NCBI GenBank assembly: GCA_034769895.1
Contig: CM068367.1
Coordinates: 346,913,611 to 346,977,610 of the forward strand
DNA from: Magicicada septendecula
Taxonomy: Eukaryota > Arthropoda > Insecta > Hemiptera > Cicadidae
Length of the DNA: 64,000 nucleotides
Direction: 5' to 3'
Below the pieces are notes generated by a model. The model saw only the letters and a program-made list of their open reading frames with translations, did not search any database and was not told where the DNA came from. Made by a program: the position numbers and the translations under genes. Of this stretch, positions 1 to 10,345 are shown in pieces. Position 1 is the first letter of the stretch. Each line of letters begins with the position of its first letter.

Positions 1-9
1 CTTATCCAA

Positions 10-599
10 ATTGCTGTATTAGTTACATAGAAGGAGAATTATTTCCAAAAAATTTCCATGGTTTAGTGAAGGGTCGTCAAGACTACAGGCACTTTCTTCT
101 GATGCCCTGTAAGCAAGACCTTGTTTGCCTATTAGTTTAATAACATTGATAACAGCAGACACAACTTGCCTTCGATAAGTACATCTTTTTCCCGTTTTTC
201 AAGCTGTTTCTCATACACCAGCTTATCAATGGTCGATCCGTTGTTGTACGCAATTTTCACCTTAACTGAGTCTCTATGAGCTACTGACACTTCATGCTCT
301 TCTACAGTTTGTGTTAAATGTCTGTAGCGGTCAAACCCCTGACAGAAAACCGATGAACCATCTGTGAAGACCAAGCAAATAGTGCAAAACAACTTCCTGT
401 TATTAGTGTTGTAGGTAAGCCAATTGCGTTTGAATATTTCGCCATCAATATCTACACTGAATATATTTTCACTAAAAGGCAGTCGTTCAGAAGATTTGTC
501 ACGTTGAACAGGATGATATTGGAAGAAAGACATAATGTCTGAGTCTGTCTGGCTTGGTTTTTTAAAGTACTTGTCATTGTCATGGTCCAAGTGTAACAC
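10..599 (-). pseudogene. TTF-type zinc finger region of hAT transposase
   Basis: The frame contains HPVQRDKSSERLPFSEN, then a C2H2-like TTF finger (CTICLVF...HEVSVAH, about residues 72-108), then a linker ending in an isoleucine/leucine-rich segment. Past the stop near 132 another frame carries IGKQGLAYRASEES and HGNFLEIILLL (about 10-130). These are the conserved sequences that follow in ZMYM1-like transposases, so the gene is frameshifted at about 130. The DDE catalytic core would lie left of the window. Confidence 0.65.
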
Positions 600-608
600 T
601 TCATTTTT

Positions 609-836
609 TTAAAAAAGAGAATCATTTTGAGTATTGTCTTGAGTTACTAGTGTGCGTGCGTGATGTTCACAATCAACGTTCACAGTATCGTTTGCTGCTG
701 CACTTGAATTTGGTTGTAGAACATAAAAACTGGTTATCTTGGGCAAGTTCTGAGCGGCCTTTTCCCTCTGTCTAGCGACTTTTTCTTTTCTGAATTCATT
801 TCCTGACTTCCGTTTTTTCGGCATACCCCCTTCCAT
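609..836 (-). pseudogene. N-terminus of ZMYM1-type hAT transposase
   Basis: The 75-residue frame begins MEGGMPKKRKSGNEFRKEK and contains a PKITSFY motif at about residues 32-38. This is the basic start followed by a short linear motif typical of zinc-finger MYM-type-1-like hAT transposases in insects. It ends at a stop directly before the frame at 132-599. In intact relatives the two parts are joined, so a frameshift or stop near 600-610 separates them. The preferred start is either the first Met or the internal MPKK; the family more often starts at the latter. Confidence 0.6.
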
Positions 837-1651
837 TGCGCCCTAAAAAAAAAAGTCTTAACCTTTTGACTATACGTTTACGGAACGGGACCGATAAACG
901 CTTTTATTAAACGCAAATGCTTTCACCTTATAATCTGGTGCAAAAGTCACATTAATTTTATGATTTAAACTATTTTTTGAATCATACAGTCAGGAGACAA
1001 GAAAATTCAAAGAACTATCAAAGAAAGTTATAAATTTTTAAAATTTGTAAAAATAAACTGTCTGATTCTGATACCATTGTAGCCACCAGGTTTTGTTATA
1101 CGAATATGTTGTTTTCCAGCATGTACGTAATTTTGTTAAAAAAAAATAGCAGGTTTTTACTTACAAATTAAAAATCACGCAAGCAATTACATGGTATCGG
1201 CGGCGCGCCAGCGACTTCTAGACTAAATAATAAAATTCTTACCTGAATAGGTGCGACTTTAGGAATGAAAGGTGTCTATAGAGTTGTAACTGGTTGTGGT
1301 TGAATAGACTACAGACACTATAAACTAAAACTATAAACAAACAAACCACGACTCGAGGGTCAATGCACTGCACCTGACTGAGACTGACTGTCAAGACTGT
1401 GAGCTAATCGATATTGTCTTTTGCGGAGAACTGAAGGGGTGGGGACGCCAGTGTTTTGTTTTTTCAGCTGGTTTACCACCGACCATGTCACCGAGAGCAT
1501 TTCCTCCTCTGGCGCGGCGCCGTGATCGCCTGTCGCTGTCGCATTCAGAACAGAACCAGTATAATATCTTTAATCTCATTAATTAAATTACGTTACCTTA
1601 ACATTTTTTTAACATATTATGCTTCTTAACAACTAAGGGCGCACCGGCCTG

Positions 1652-3274
1652 CTCTAGACTTATGATCAAGGATTTTATTCTGTTGTATGTGTGGGCTAAT
1701 TTTTCTCTCTTTTTAAAAAGTTGAATACTACATTACTCAGTTACTTTTAACACATGCTCTAAATCAGGTTTAAAATATGTCTGATTTTACTGAATCACAA
1801 AACAGAATGTATTATCAATAAAAAAACCACAAATTTGAATAATTTCTGTTTGTGGCATGGGTCAGCATAGTAGTAACATTGGTGACTCATAAATACAACT
1901 GCATGACAGTATGGCTGTACTGCAGTCATGGGATCGAGTCAAGGTCTTGAATTAGTCTGCCTGCCCACCCCTGTCTCTTGGGACAAATAATTCAGCAGTC
2001 TTATCTAGCATACCTGGGCCAGATAAATAACAAAGGTGTGTGTGTGTGTGCACGACACAATTCCTAATGAAAACTGACCATGTGGTGTAGTCTATGAATG
2101 ATCTCCACTGCCCACTTCCCCTTGAAAAAGACAATTGTGAAAAATCAGTGTCTAGGCAATGGGAGAACAAACAAACATTATTTCCCTTTGAAGCTCTCTC
2201 TTATTTTACAAGACTCTTATTCCATTCATCTGTTGTGTCCCTTATAAAATTCTTCATAACACAAAAAATAAACTTTTAGTGACTTTAGTGACAATCATGA
2301 AACATTTTTTAATAATTACAACAAGAAATTTTAGTGATGTTTTCACATTTTTCTGTTGTTACCCATGTATTTATTCATTGCATGAAGTAAACTCCATGCC
2401 TGACAAAGCTATGAACCACAGTAAAATATTTCAAACTTCAATTCATAAATACTGTTGGTAATTCTGCAATAATATACACAGAACAAGATTTTGTTTCCCA
2501 GAATCAGGTCAGTAAATTGGTTGACTATTATATTATAATGTGAATTCATTCACTGTTTGAATTTTGTGACTTGACCTTCCTAGCTCATGTTACATATATT
2601 CCTGCAATTATTTTGCGGTCCATTTATAATATACTGATATGAAAAACACATATGATAGTTATCTGTATGTAATCTGAAAACAGTAGACATTCTCAAAAAA
2701 GGCTTTATTCTCCTTTATTGGCTTTTTATACTTTTTAAATATTATATAATTACACAACACTTCATTCTGTTATACAATTCTGACAGTTTCATTCTAATAT
2801 TTTCTTGATACATAATTAAAAGGTTTTTTTACTATGCTGTGTAAAGTAATGCTAAATGACTAATGAAATGCTAAACTAATGAAATCATAGACTAATTTTC
2901 TGGAAAAATTTTTAATTGAAGAAACAGTGTTTCTGGTCGTTAATATTTACCAAAGCCATACTGTTACATTATCTGAATATAACATTTCACATGTGTACAA
3001 TTCTCTTTAATTTTTCTGACTCTGTATTCATATAATCACATCTGACACTACTGATAATTTTTTAAATTGAATATTCTGTACAAGAAATGTTTATTGTCCA
3101 AAATACCATTAAGTGTCCTTTTACTTTTTAGTACTGAGCTTCTGATTACACAAAATAAAACTTTAACAATTCTTTGGAGAAATGCAAAACATGTTTCTTA
3201 ACAAAGACAATTACAAAAAATATAATTTTTTAGTCAAAGTGCTCAGTTCTTCAAACATTACAACTCTACAAAAA
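1652..3274. other. Intergenic AT-rich stretch
   Basis: No gene or transposon was recognised. There is a short (GT)n run at 2037-2050. The ORFs here are short and of random composition. Confidence 0.5.
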
Positions 3275-5964
3275 TATCGGTATGGAGAAACCATACATGA
3301 CTTCCATATTCTAAGATTTATTTTTAAAATCATTTTCGAAATGAAATATTACCATAGAAACTACTTCTTTCTACTTACTGCTTCAGCCTTAACCACAGTA
3401 CTGTGGTCACTAACGTATACCACCTCACGTTATCGCACTCGATTTTCACTGATGATGGAAGTCAATGGCATTGCCGAAACGTCTGGTTTTATAGAAAACA
3501 TTGGACTACGGCCAAATATCCCGGGAAGGAATTTTAACAAAAACTACTTCTTTGTTGCCGATAATGTTGTACACATATATATAAAAAAAATGCATAAAAT
3601 TAATGGCTTGTATAAGTTAATGATTGATCTCCATTAAGTAGTGCTCAAGTTTCCAAAGTTTTAATATTATGATGTCCGTAATTAAAACATCAGAGCAGGT
3701 TTAGTGTGTATGAGGGTTCACTGTGGACAAAAATTTTCAACATTTCCTATTGAGCGTTGCTTAGAATAAATCTGCGAATCTACAGTGTACGTTTCACAGA
3801 ACAAACACGCGGAAAAGAAGGAGCGCTCCGAAGTCACTCATGGACCCTCAGCATCTTGCAGAGGGTTCATTCCCTAAAGACGAAAAGTCTGTCTATGAAT
3901 CGTTCCTCTGTAAACACGTGCAGTTACACTGCCCAGCGATCCACAGGAAGCAAATCGCTATCCACGCTGGACACTTTTTCGGCTTGCATGCGTTATGTTG
4001 GTATGGGTTCGGCACTTTCCATTTAAAAACCGTGCAAATGTAAGAAAATAAACATGAATGAGGCCAGAAATAACGCGAATTGTGTGTGTGTGTGTGTCTT
4101 CCCTGCCTTTTTATTGCGGTAGTGATAATAATAAAATGGAAACGTAAACAGTACATAACTGAGATATGCTTGCCTGCCACGCACGATATATTTTCTCTTA
4201 TACATGACTAGCAGAATACCCGTGCTACGCTATGGAGTTTCACGTTGTACGTAATGAAAATGTTAGTTTAATTAATAAAGTTTAATTAAAGTAGGCTTCT
4301 TAAAAATAAATAGCTGTTGCCCACAACTTCGTTCGCGTGGTCTTCAATTTAATGCGATAATATATTTAGAACAGAATCTATTCTATTGGGTTGCCATAGT
4401 AACCAGATCTAATAGTTTTTTAAGACCGCAAAGGACCCCCCAGAGGATCGTATCGAAAAAAACATTGTCCTATGTTGGTTCTCCCGTTGCGTAAAATATT
4501 TGTGCCAAGTTTGGTTGAAATCGGTCCAGTGGTTTAGGAGGTGATGTGGAAGACCCCAAAGAACCCCCAAAAGGACCCCATCGAAAAAAACACCTATCCT
4601 ATGTTGGTTCTCCCGTTGCGTAAAATATTTGTGCCAAGTTTGGTTGAAATCGGTACAGTGGTTTAGGAGGAGATGTGGAAGAAACCTTCGCGGACGTGCG
4701 CACAACAACTCACCGAAGTTTCATCGCAATCGGATGAATGGTATAGCAACGCATACGGGACAAACAAAGAAACATTCATTTTTATATATAAGATGTAAAC
4801 TATACCACTTACTTGACATAAACCGTGATAGCTAAGCTAATGTACAACATATATGTATTAATTATACACATAAATGTTCCTCGATAGACACTCTATCTAT
4901 TGGCGAAAACTTGAATAAAATCCGTTCAGTACTTCCTGAGATTAGCGATTTCAAACACAGAGAAAACGGACCGACTTTACTTTATACTATGTACAGATTT
5001 ACATTAAAATGAAAAAATTATAATTTTATTGCCTGGCAACAAAATTATTTTATTTTTAACAATTACCATTGTTTGAAAAAGTTTAAATGAATTTTCAAGT
5101 ACTTTACTCTTGTTAAAACGTAAAAGGTTGCAGGTAAACTACCCCTTCCCCTTAACCGATCTTCACCAAAATCAAAAGGCCTTGAGTCCTCTACAATTCA
5201 GTGACGTATGCAAAAAATTATTTGATTCTGTTTGAATTTGCGGCAGTTATCGTTTGCCATAGAAAATACGCTTGATAAAAAACGCTGCAGGTAAACTACC
5301 CCTTTCCCTTAACCGATCTTCACCAAAAACAACAGGTCTTGAGAACTCTACAATTTAGGGCTGTATGCAAATAATCTTTTGATTCTGTTTGAATTTGCGG
5401 CAGTTATCGTTTGCCATAGAAAAAAAATCTATAGACAGACAGACACACACACAGACACTTTTCGGAAAACATAGGAAATACCCTTGTTAAAACATAAAAC
5501 GTTACAGGTAAACTACCCCTTCCCCTTAACCGATCTTCACCAAAAACAATAGGTCTTGAGAACTCTATAATTCAGGGCTGTATGCGAAACATTATTTGAT
5601 TCTGTTTGAATTTGCGGCTGTTATCGTTTGCCAAAAAAAAAAAATTTCCCTTGATAAAAAAAAACCGTTGCAGGTAAACTATCCCTTTCCCTCAACCGAT
5701 CTTCACCAAAAACAATAGGTCGTGAGTACTCTACAAATCAGGGCTGTATGCAAAAAATTATTTGATTCTGTTTGAATTTGCGGCAGTTATCGTTTGCCAT
5801 AGAAAAAAAATCTATAGACAGACAGACACACACACAGACACTTTTCGGAAAACGATTTTTTTTCATGTTTTGAGTGTAGTACAATCAGAATCTGCAATAA
5901 TCTCGAACACGATTTTTTTTGCCATCACCATACTTCCATTTCCTTAAGGAATATGGAAGTAAAA
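3275..5964 (+). repeat. 2.7-kb interspersed repeat, copy 1
   Basis: Direct-repeat partner of 44821-47617 (same strand, mostly identical by eye). Both copies start at the same base (tatcggtatggagaaacc) and end just after ggaatatggaagtaaa, with unrelated flanks, so this is a mobile repeat rather than a random truncation. From left to right it holds a unique block, a (GT)n run (about 4080-4098), a block with phrases such as tttggttgaaatcggt repeated twice (4510-4660), which resemble 3' regions of insect non-LTR elements, and a tandem array of about 160-bp units. It ends in a near-palindrome (5927-5961, centred on ccttaagg). A 12-bp sequence in the near-palindrome is echoed inverted at about 3301-3312. 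The class is unresolved: a non-LTR element with a 3' hairpin, or a fold-back DNA element. Confidence 0.75.
5115..5830 (+). repeat. Tandem array of about 160-bp units (4 units) in repeat copy 1
   Basis: Units begin with caggtaaactaccccttycc at about 5129, 5287, 5505 and 5671. Each holds accgatcttcaccaaaa, a Gln/Phe-coding-like gattctgtttgaatttgcgg stretch and tatcgtttgccatag. A CAGA-type microsatellite interrupts after unit 2 (5430-5462) and follows unit 4 (5814-5842). The partner repeat at 44.8-47.6 kb has five units, so unit number varies. Confidence 0.8.
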
Positions 5965-6087
5965 ATTCCTTTTTGTAAAATTCATACACATAATCTATTC
6001 AATAACTAAGAATATAATCTAAAAACAAATAACATCTAAACACAAATTACAGTTATTAGATCTTAAAGCAGTAAGAAAATCTCTTGG

Positions 6088-6185
6088 CTATAATTTCTTT
6101 TCAGGGTCAGAACAGCTCACTTCAGGAGTGTATGAAGGTGGACATTCCTTTAATTTTTGCTTCTTCATCTGTCGTTTCTTTACTA
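6088..6185 (-). CDS. Possible short terminal coding exon of unknown gene
   Basis: On the minus strand an open frame reads KKRQMKKQKLKECPPSYTPE and continues VSCSDPEKKL before a TAG stop at 6088-6090. It follows a possible acceptor (cgacag, AG at 6186-6187). The lysine-rich start, the proline/tyrosine/cysteine-bearing tail and the lack of any transposon similarity make it look like the C-terminus of a small host protein. I do not recognise the family. It lies just downstream of the PEX10 poly(A) signal on the same strand, so it could belong to a neighbouring gene, to an alternative PEX10 end, or to nothing: the polypyrimidine tract before the acceptor is poor. No partner exon was identified. 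Confidence 0.25.
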
Positions 6186-6299
6186 CTGTCGTTATATTAA
6201 TTTTTTTTTAAAAGTTTAAATTGAACTTTTAGACTAAATGTTATATTACATTTACTTCATATGAAAGTAAGAAAAGAAAGAATGCAATTTATCTATTTT

Positions 6300-6305
6300 T
6301 TTATT
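6300..6305 (-). terminator. Poly(A) signal of PEX10
   Basis: On the minus strand an AATAAA hexamer lies about 310 bp after the PEX10 stop codon. This gives a plausible 3' UTR of about 0.33 kb. No other AATAAA is as well placed. Inference from position only. Confidence 0.5.
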
Positions 6306-6616
6306 ACAAGAACATGCTATACAAATTCACAGAGTCAATATAATCACATAATCAACTTCACCATTGTTTATACAATTAAACACATCTTGACAAACAGCAG
6401 AAACCTACAATTGTAAAACTGAAATTCAATACTGTTTAGTTGTATTCAATATGTTTAACAAGTTGTACATGGCTCTTCATGGTGTATGCAGAAAATGTTG
6501 CAGCTATATAAAACACAACTGCCATAAGAATATTCTAACAACTGACACTGAATCACAGACCTTGTACCACAAAACAAACTAACATAACTAGAAAATTAAC
6601 TGCTCATCTAAAATAT

Positions 6617-6982
6617 TTACTTGTAGTTTTTCAAAGGCACAACTCGAGATGGTAAGACAATATCTCTACAAATAGGACACTGGTTCTGTACTTGCAACCA
6701 CTCTATGATACATGTCCAACAAAACAGATGGCCACATGGAGTCACACTAACGTTCTTCCTCTGTTCCAAGCACAAAGAGCACTTTTTGGTATGTGATGAT
6801 GCATGTGCGGGTACAGATGATGTTTCTTGACTAACACTAACATCCTTGGAGCCTTCAACTGTATTCCACCACTTGTATGTTGCATTCACAGACACTCCCA
6901 GTAAATGCAGAAGAGTAATGCATCCTAATACTTTAAATCCATACAAAGACTCGTAATCCTTCAGCCATTTCCTTATTAACAC
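6617..6982 (-). CDS. PEX10: PEX10 last coding exon (C-terminal membrane segment and RING finger)
   Basis: Encodes the last 121 residues of peroxin 10. PEX10 is a peroxisomal membrane RING-type ubiquitin ligase that works with PEX2 and PEX12 to ubiquitinate the import receptor PEX5 (family knowledge). Seen here: a hydrophobic stretch (VLGCITLLHLLGV, about residues 18-30), then a C3HC4 RING from CSLC to CPIC at about residues 68-105, including TPCGHLFCWTC, and a short tail ending KNYK. The exon begins with GTG (Val) directly after a splice acceptor (minus-strand ttttcattttag, AG at 6983-6984), so this is not a translation start. It joins in phase 0 to the exon at 42831-43073, giving GIHY-VLIRKW, which fits PEX10 orthologues. 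The stop codon is at 6617-6619. Order, spacing and RING type all fit PEX10, so confidence is high. Confidence 0.93.
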   Translation of the reverse strand: MLIRKWLKDYESLYGFKVLGCITLLHLLGVSVNATYKWWNTVEGSKDVSVSQETSSVPAHASSHTKKCSLCLEQRKNVSVTPCGHLFCWTCIIEWLQVQNQCPICRDIVLPSRVVPLKNYK

Positions 6983-6984
6983 CT

Positions 6985-8300
6985 AAAATGAAAATAAATT
7001 TATTATTCCATATAAATAGGATATTTTAAAAGAATTGTATATATTACAAAATAACCTGGAAAATTATAATGCTGTTAAATGCATTGGGTTGCTGTAAACA
7101 TTAATGTAATAAGCGAATACATATTAGTGAGATATCATCTACAATTGCTTCCTGGGTATCAACATATACACTTTCATATGGCACTCATAAACTACATATT
7201 TTCAAAACCTCAGTCACTCTCTGCCTGTTTAAGTACCCATACACACTCATCTTCACTAATTCGTATAATTCCATATTGTTTAGTTATTGAGTTGAGTAAC
7301 AATTTTTGTGATTTTGAGGTACTAAGGCCTCATAAACCTATTTTCTTCAGATAAACTCCAGATATGCCAATATATGTTAAAGACATAAACCACTCTGCAC
7401 AGACTTTCCAGATGTCTAACTACAGGATTAGACATAAGATCTAAGATAAAATACAGCCAGTCTTATAGGATTGTAACGCACAGTTGTTTATTAACTTAAC
7501 ATCTAGTACACATTTTTATATATTGTTTTGTTGTTAATGACGTCTTCACATCTACAAAGGTTAAAGTGTAAAATGTTGAATTCAACATACCCCTTGAAAT
7601 AATTTAAAATAAAAATTTCATTAAGCCTATTCTCCTCTTTATTTTAAAAACCTTATCAGTTAAAATCCTATCTACTTTGATTTATACTCTATCACTTTCT
7701 CTCTCATTGTCTAAAGTGCTAAAATTTTTTTAATTTTGGATGGTTTAGAGCTCAAGAGGAAAAGATTTAATCTTTAACACACATAAACATGCTGCAAGAG
7801 AAGAGAAAAGTCTAATGATACTCTAAAGTCAGGATAATGGAAAACTACCGTCTTCTTTTTATAAACTAAATCATATTAAAGACAAAGTTATATAAAAAAT
7901 TTAAAACATAAGCTGAAGAGGTCCGTAGTTAGACACAATGTATTTCTGATATCTAGAATACAAAAGCTTTCATAAAGGAAACAAAAGTAATAAGAATCAA
8001 TTAGAATAAAAAGCAACTAGCAAATAAAAATGACACCCCTGTGTCACATAATTCTGAAACTCATTATGTTCATCAAAAATGAAAATTGAGGTACTGGCTT
8101 CATCTTTTAGGCAATATTTAAATACACATTTTAAACATTTCAAACAGTTACATAATTTGCCTGTTTGACCATAAAGATCTACTTGAAAAGAGGTAACTGC
8201 TGTTACAGGTCCACTAAAGAATACAGCAGCAAGCAAAGGTTGTTATGTCTGGTTTTATTTCTAACAGCTACCACACCTACAGTTCCACACAACATTATCC
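6985..8300. other. Unassigned intronic sequence
   Basis: AT-rich PEX10 intron sequence directly upstream (minus strand) of the last exon. I see no coding similarity or repeat structure. The open frames are short and look random. Confidence 0.5.
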
Positions 8301-8309
8301 TCTGTGTGG

Positions 8310-8845
8310 ATAATGTCTGCCTCTCTATCCTGTCAGATGGAATGGTTGACAGGCTCAATAGAAGGCTTGAGCAGCATCTATCAAAGGTTGTTGACGATAA
8401 CCAATAGATTGGGACTAGTGTATACCAATATTCCTAATGATGTATAGTTCATCAGAACATGACACAACCAGCGTGACTCCAGAAAAACTAATGTTTGACG
8501 GGAGAGTCGTCTTCCTGGGGATTTGATGTTCAGATCACCCATGACTCAGCTACAAGATATGCAGAATTAATCTTCACAATTACAAAACCACTAAAGAAAT
8601 GAATTGTTTGATCCGATGATGGCTGAAGATAGCAGGGACAAGAAAAATATGGTATGACATTCACAGCAATAGTGTGGGTTTCAAAGAAAGAGACCAAGTT
8701 TGGTTGTACAACACAAAGTGCTATCACGATTGTGCTCCAAAACTTCAAGATAACTGGGAACATGGAATTCAGGGTATCGAGCTCGACTCCCTGAAAAAAT
8801 GTTACTGCAGATATAATTTGCCAATTCGGGATGAAGAGGCTTAAG
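8310..8845 (+). pseudogene. Ty3/gypsy pol remnant: end of integrase
   Basis: Degenerate plus-strand integrase of an LTR retrotransposon. Frame pieces read SDGMVDRLNRRLEQHLSK (8332-8385, around the catalytic Glu helix, where the usual Glu is Asp), then EHDTTSVTPEKLMF (about 8456-8497), then YDIHSNSVGFKERDQVWLYN (about 8659-8718) and CAPKLQDNWEHGIQ. The last part matches the C-terminal GPY/F-like region of gypsy-group integrases. It ends near RDEEA (8830-8843), a common pol end in this group. Several frameshifts and stops are present. RT, RNase H and everything upstream are missing. Confidence 0.72.
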
Positions 8846-8854
8846 GAAGGGGCA

Positions 8855-9324
8855 GTGCTATGTTAAGATGATGAATAACAAAAGTGCCTAATGACACACT
8901 GCAGCAATGCTCCAGTCATGCATTCCAGGTGTTTGTCAATCATTCTGCCTGGCATTGTTTGAGGTCAGACATTGACAGTTTCTAGCGAGTTCCAGAGTGG
9001 CCATAACTGTGCAATTTTTTTTTCGGCACATAATCCGGAAAGTGACAGACTTATCTCGAACCTCAGCAGGATATTAATAAGCATCCATTTTCAGGAAAAC
9101 GGGCGGTATTGTAGTGCATTTTGGAGTGACTGTGGTTTTAGTGGAAAGCGATTAATGTATTAGTGTGAAACTGTAGTACGATAACATTTATTGTTGTGTC
9201 TTAGACTTTTACATTGAAGAATTGTATAAGAATGTATACGTTTATTTCTAACTGTTGTTTGTTTCTAATTAAAGTTGTAATTGGTGACTTGATCTGGTAT
9301 CAGTTATTATGTTTCCACTGTACA
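8855..9324 (+). repeat. Probable 3' LTR of the decayed gypsy element
   Basis: Directly after the pol remnant comes a purine-rich tract (ggcttaaggaaggggcag), then a segment starting TGCTATGTTAAG and ending ccactgtaca. This has the TG...CA layout expected of an LTR. An attaaa-like poly(A) signal lies near 9268. No partner LTR is in the window. Exact start is uncertain (8855 or 8861). Confidence 0.5.
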
Positions 9325-9599
9325 GCATGATGACTCATGTGAATGTCATAAGAATACAATGGCCTTACTGCTACTACAATGAGCCACCGAAGAGAGAGAG
9401 TTCAGTAATTAAAAGATATGGAAATAGAGATTATTAAACCAGTTTTAAAAATTATTGCAGGAATGTAAGATCAGTTAAGAACAGTATGTCTCACAAGAAT
9501 TAAGGTCACAAAAAAAGCAATAAACGCAAATCATCTTATGTTAGTACAATATTTAGTTATATGTCAAGTTTCATAGCATGTTTAGTTATAATTTATAGC

Positions 9600-10345
9600 A
9601 TCCATGCTCCAACAAAGATGTTTTTCTCTTAATTATTACCTTCAGTAGTTTTCTTTCTTCTCCTGTTCTCATCAATACTTCATTGTTTCTGACTCCAACA
9701 GTCCAGTTCATCTTAATCATTTTTCACTACAACTGCATTTCGAAGCTCTCTAAGTACCTTTCTCTTTTCTTTTCTATGGTCCATGTTTCACTGACATATA
9801 AAACCACATCCCAAATAAAACATTTAGCAAATCTCATTCTCATCTCAATCAGAATCCTTCTTGCTGTCAATAATGTATTCTTTCAAAAGCTTTTTTACCC
9901 ATAGACATCCTACTTCTGATTTCCTATGTACAGCTTTCAAATACTTCCCACTGTACTGTACCAAACTGTACACTGCACTCCCCAAATACTTAAAATTATT
10001 TCACTTTCTCTACAGTTTTTTCTTCCAAGAATATGTTAATAAGAATATGCGTTGGCCTCCAATCTTGAAAATTCTCATGACTTAGTTTTTCCTACATTTA
10101 TCTTCCTTCCAAACTGTTTCCCCACTCTTACAATATTCTCCATTATAGATAGCTCTTTTTCTGATTCCGCTAACACTGCTAGAGCACCTGTGTATTTAAT
10201 GGTCTACATTCTCTCCTCTTCAACTATAATTCTTCTTGCTTTTTCTAAGGACTTCTCTGTCAGCTTTTCAGCATAGATATTGATTAGTGTTAATGACAAA
10301 AAGCATCTTTGACTAACACCTCTTCCAATATCCATCGTCACAGTT
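9600..10345 (-). pseudogene. Decayed LINE reverse transcriptase (palm to C-terminus)
   Basis: Minus-strand frame pieces in order: a block like GRGVSQRCFLSLTLINIYAE (about 10335-10276, RT motif B region), KYTGALAVLAESEKEL (where the YADD catalytic box has decayed to YTGA), GKQFGRKINVGKTKS, then FIWDVVLYVSETWTIEKKRK and MNWTVGVRNNEVLMRTGEER near 9690-9640. These are the conserved sequences of the RT-to-thumb region of insect non-LTR retrotransposons. Several frame breaks; not functional. Confidence 0.7.

Larger units (their letters stand above)
1..1651 (-). mobile_element. hAT element of the ZMYM1/TTF-finger type, 5' part, truncated by window edge
   Basis: Minus-strand remains of a hAT transposase run off the left edge. 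The right terminus is likely at 1651, where the minus strand starts CAGGCCGGTGCGCCC, a hAT-like CAG-initiated inverted repeat. The left terminus is outside the window, so neither the inverted-repeat partner nor the 8-bp target duplication can be checked. The non-coding leader (837-1651) contains a short GC-richer patch at 1490-1550 and no recognisable gene. Confidence 0.6.

Noticed and set aside
3182-3637. 151-residue open frame at the start of repeat copy 1 as a gene
   Set aside because: It begins outside the repeat and runs into it. The second copy keeps only the part inside the repeat, with no matching start. Composition is not protein-like.
5115-5842. CRISPR-like array
   Set aside because: The repeated parts are long, diverged and without unique spacers; this is a eukaryotic minisatellite within a mobile repeat.
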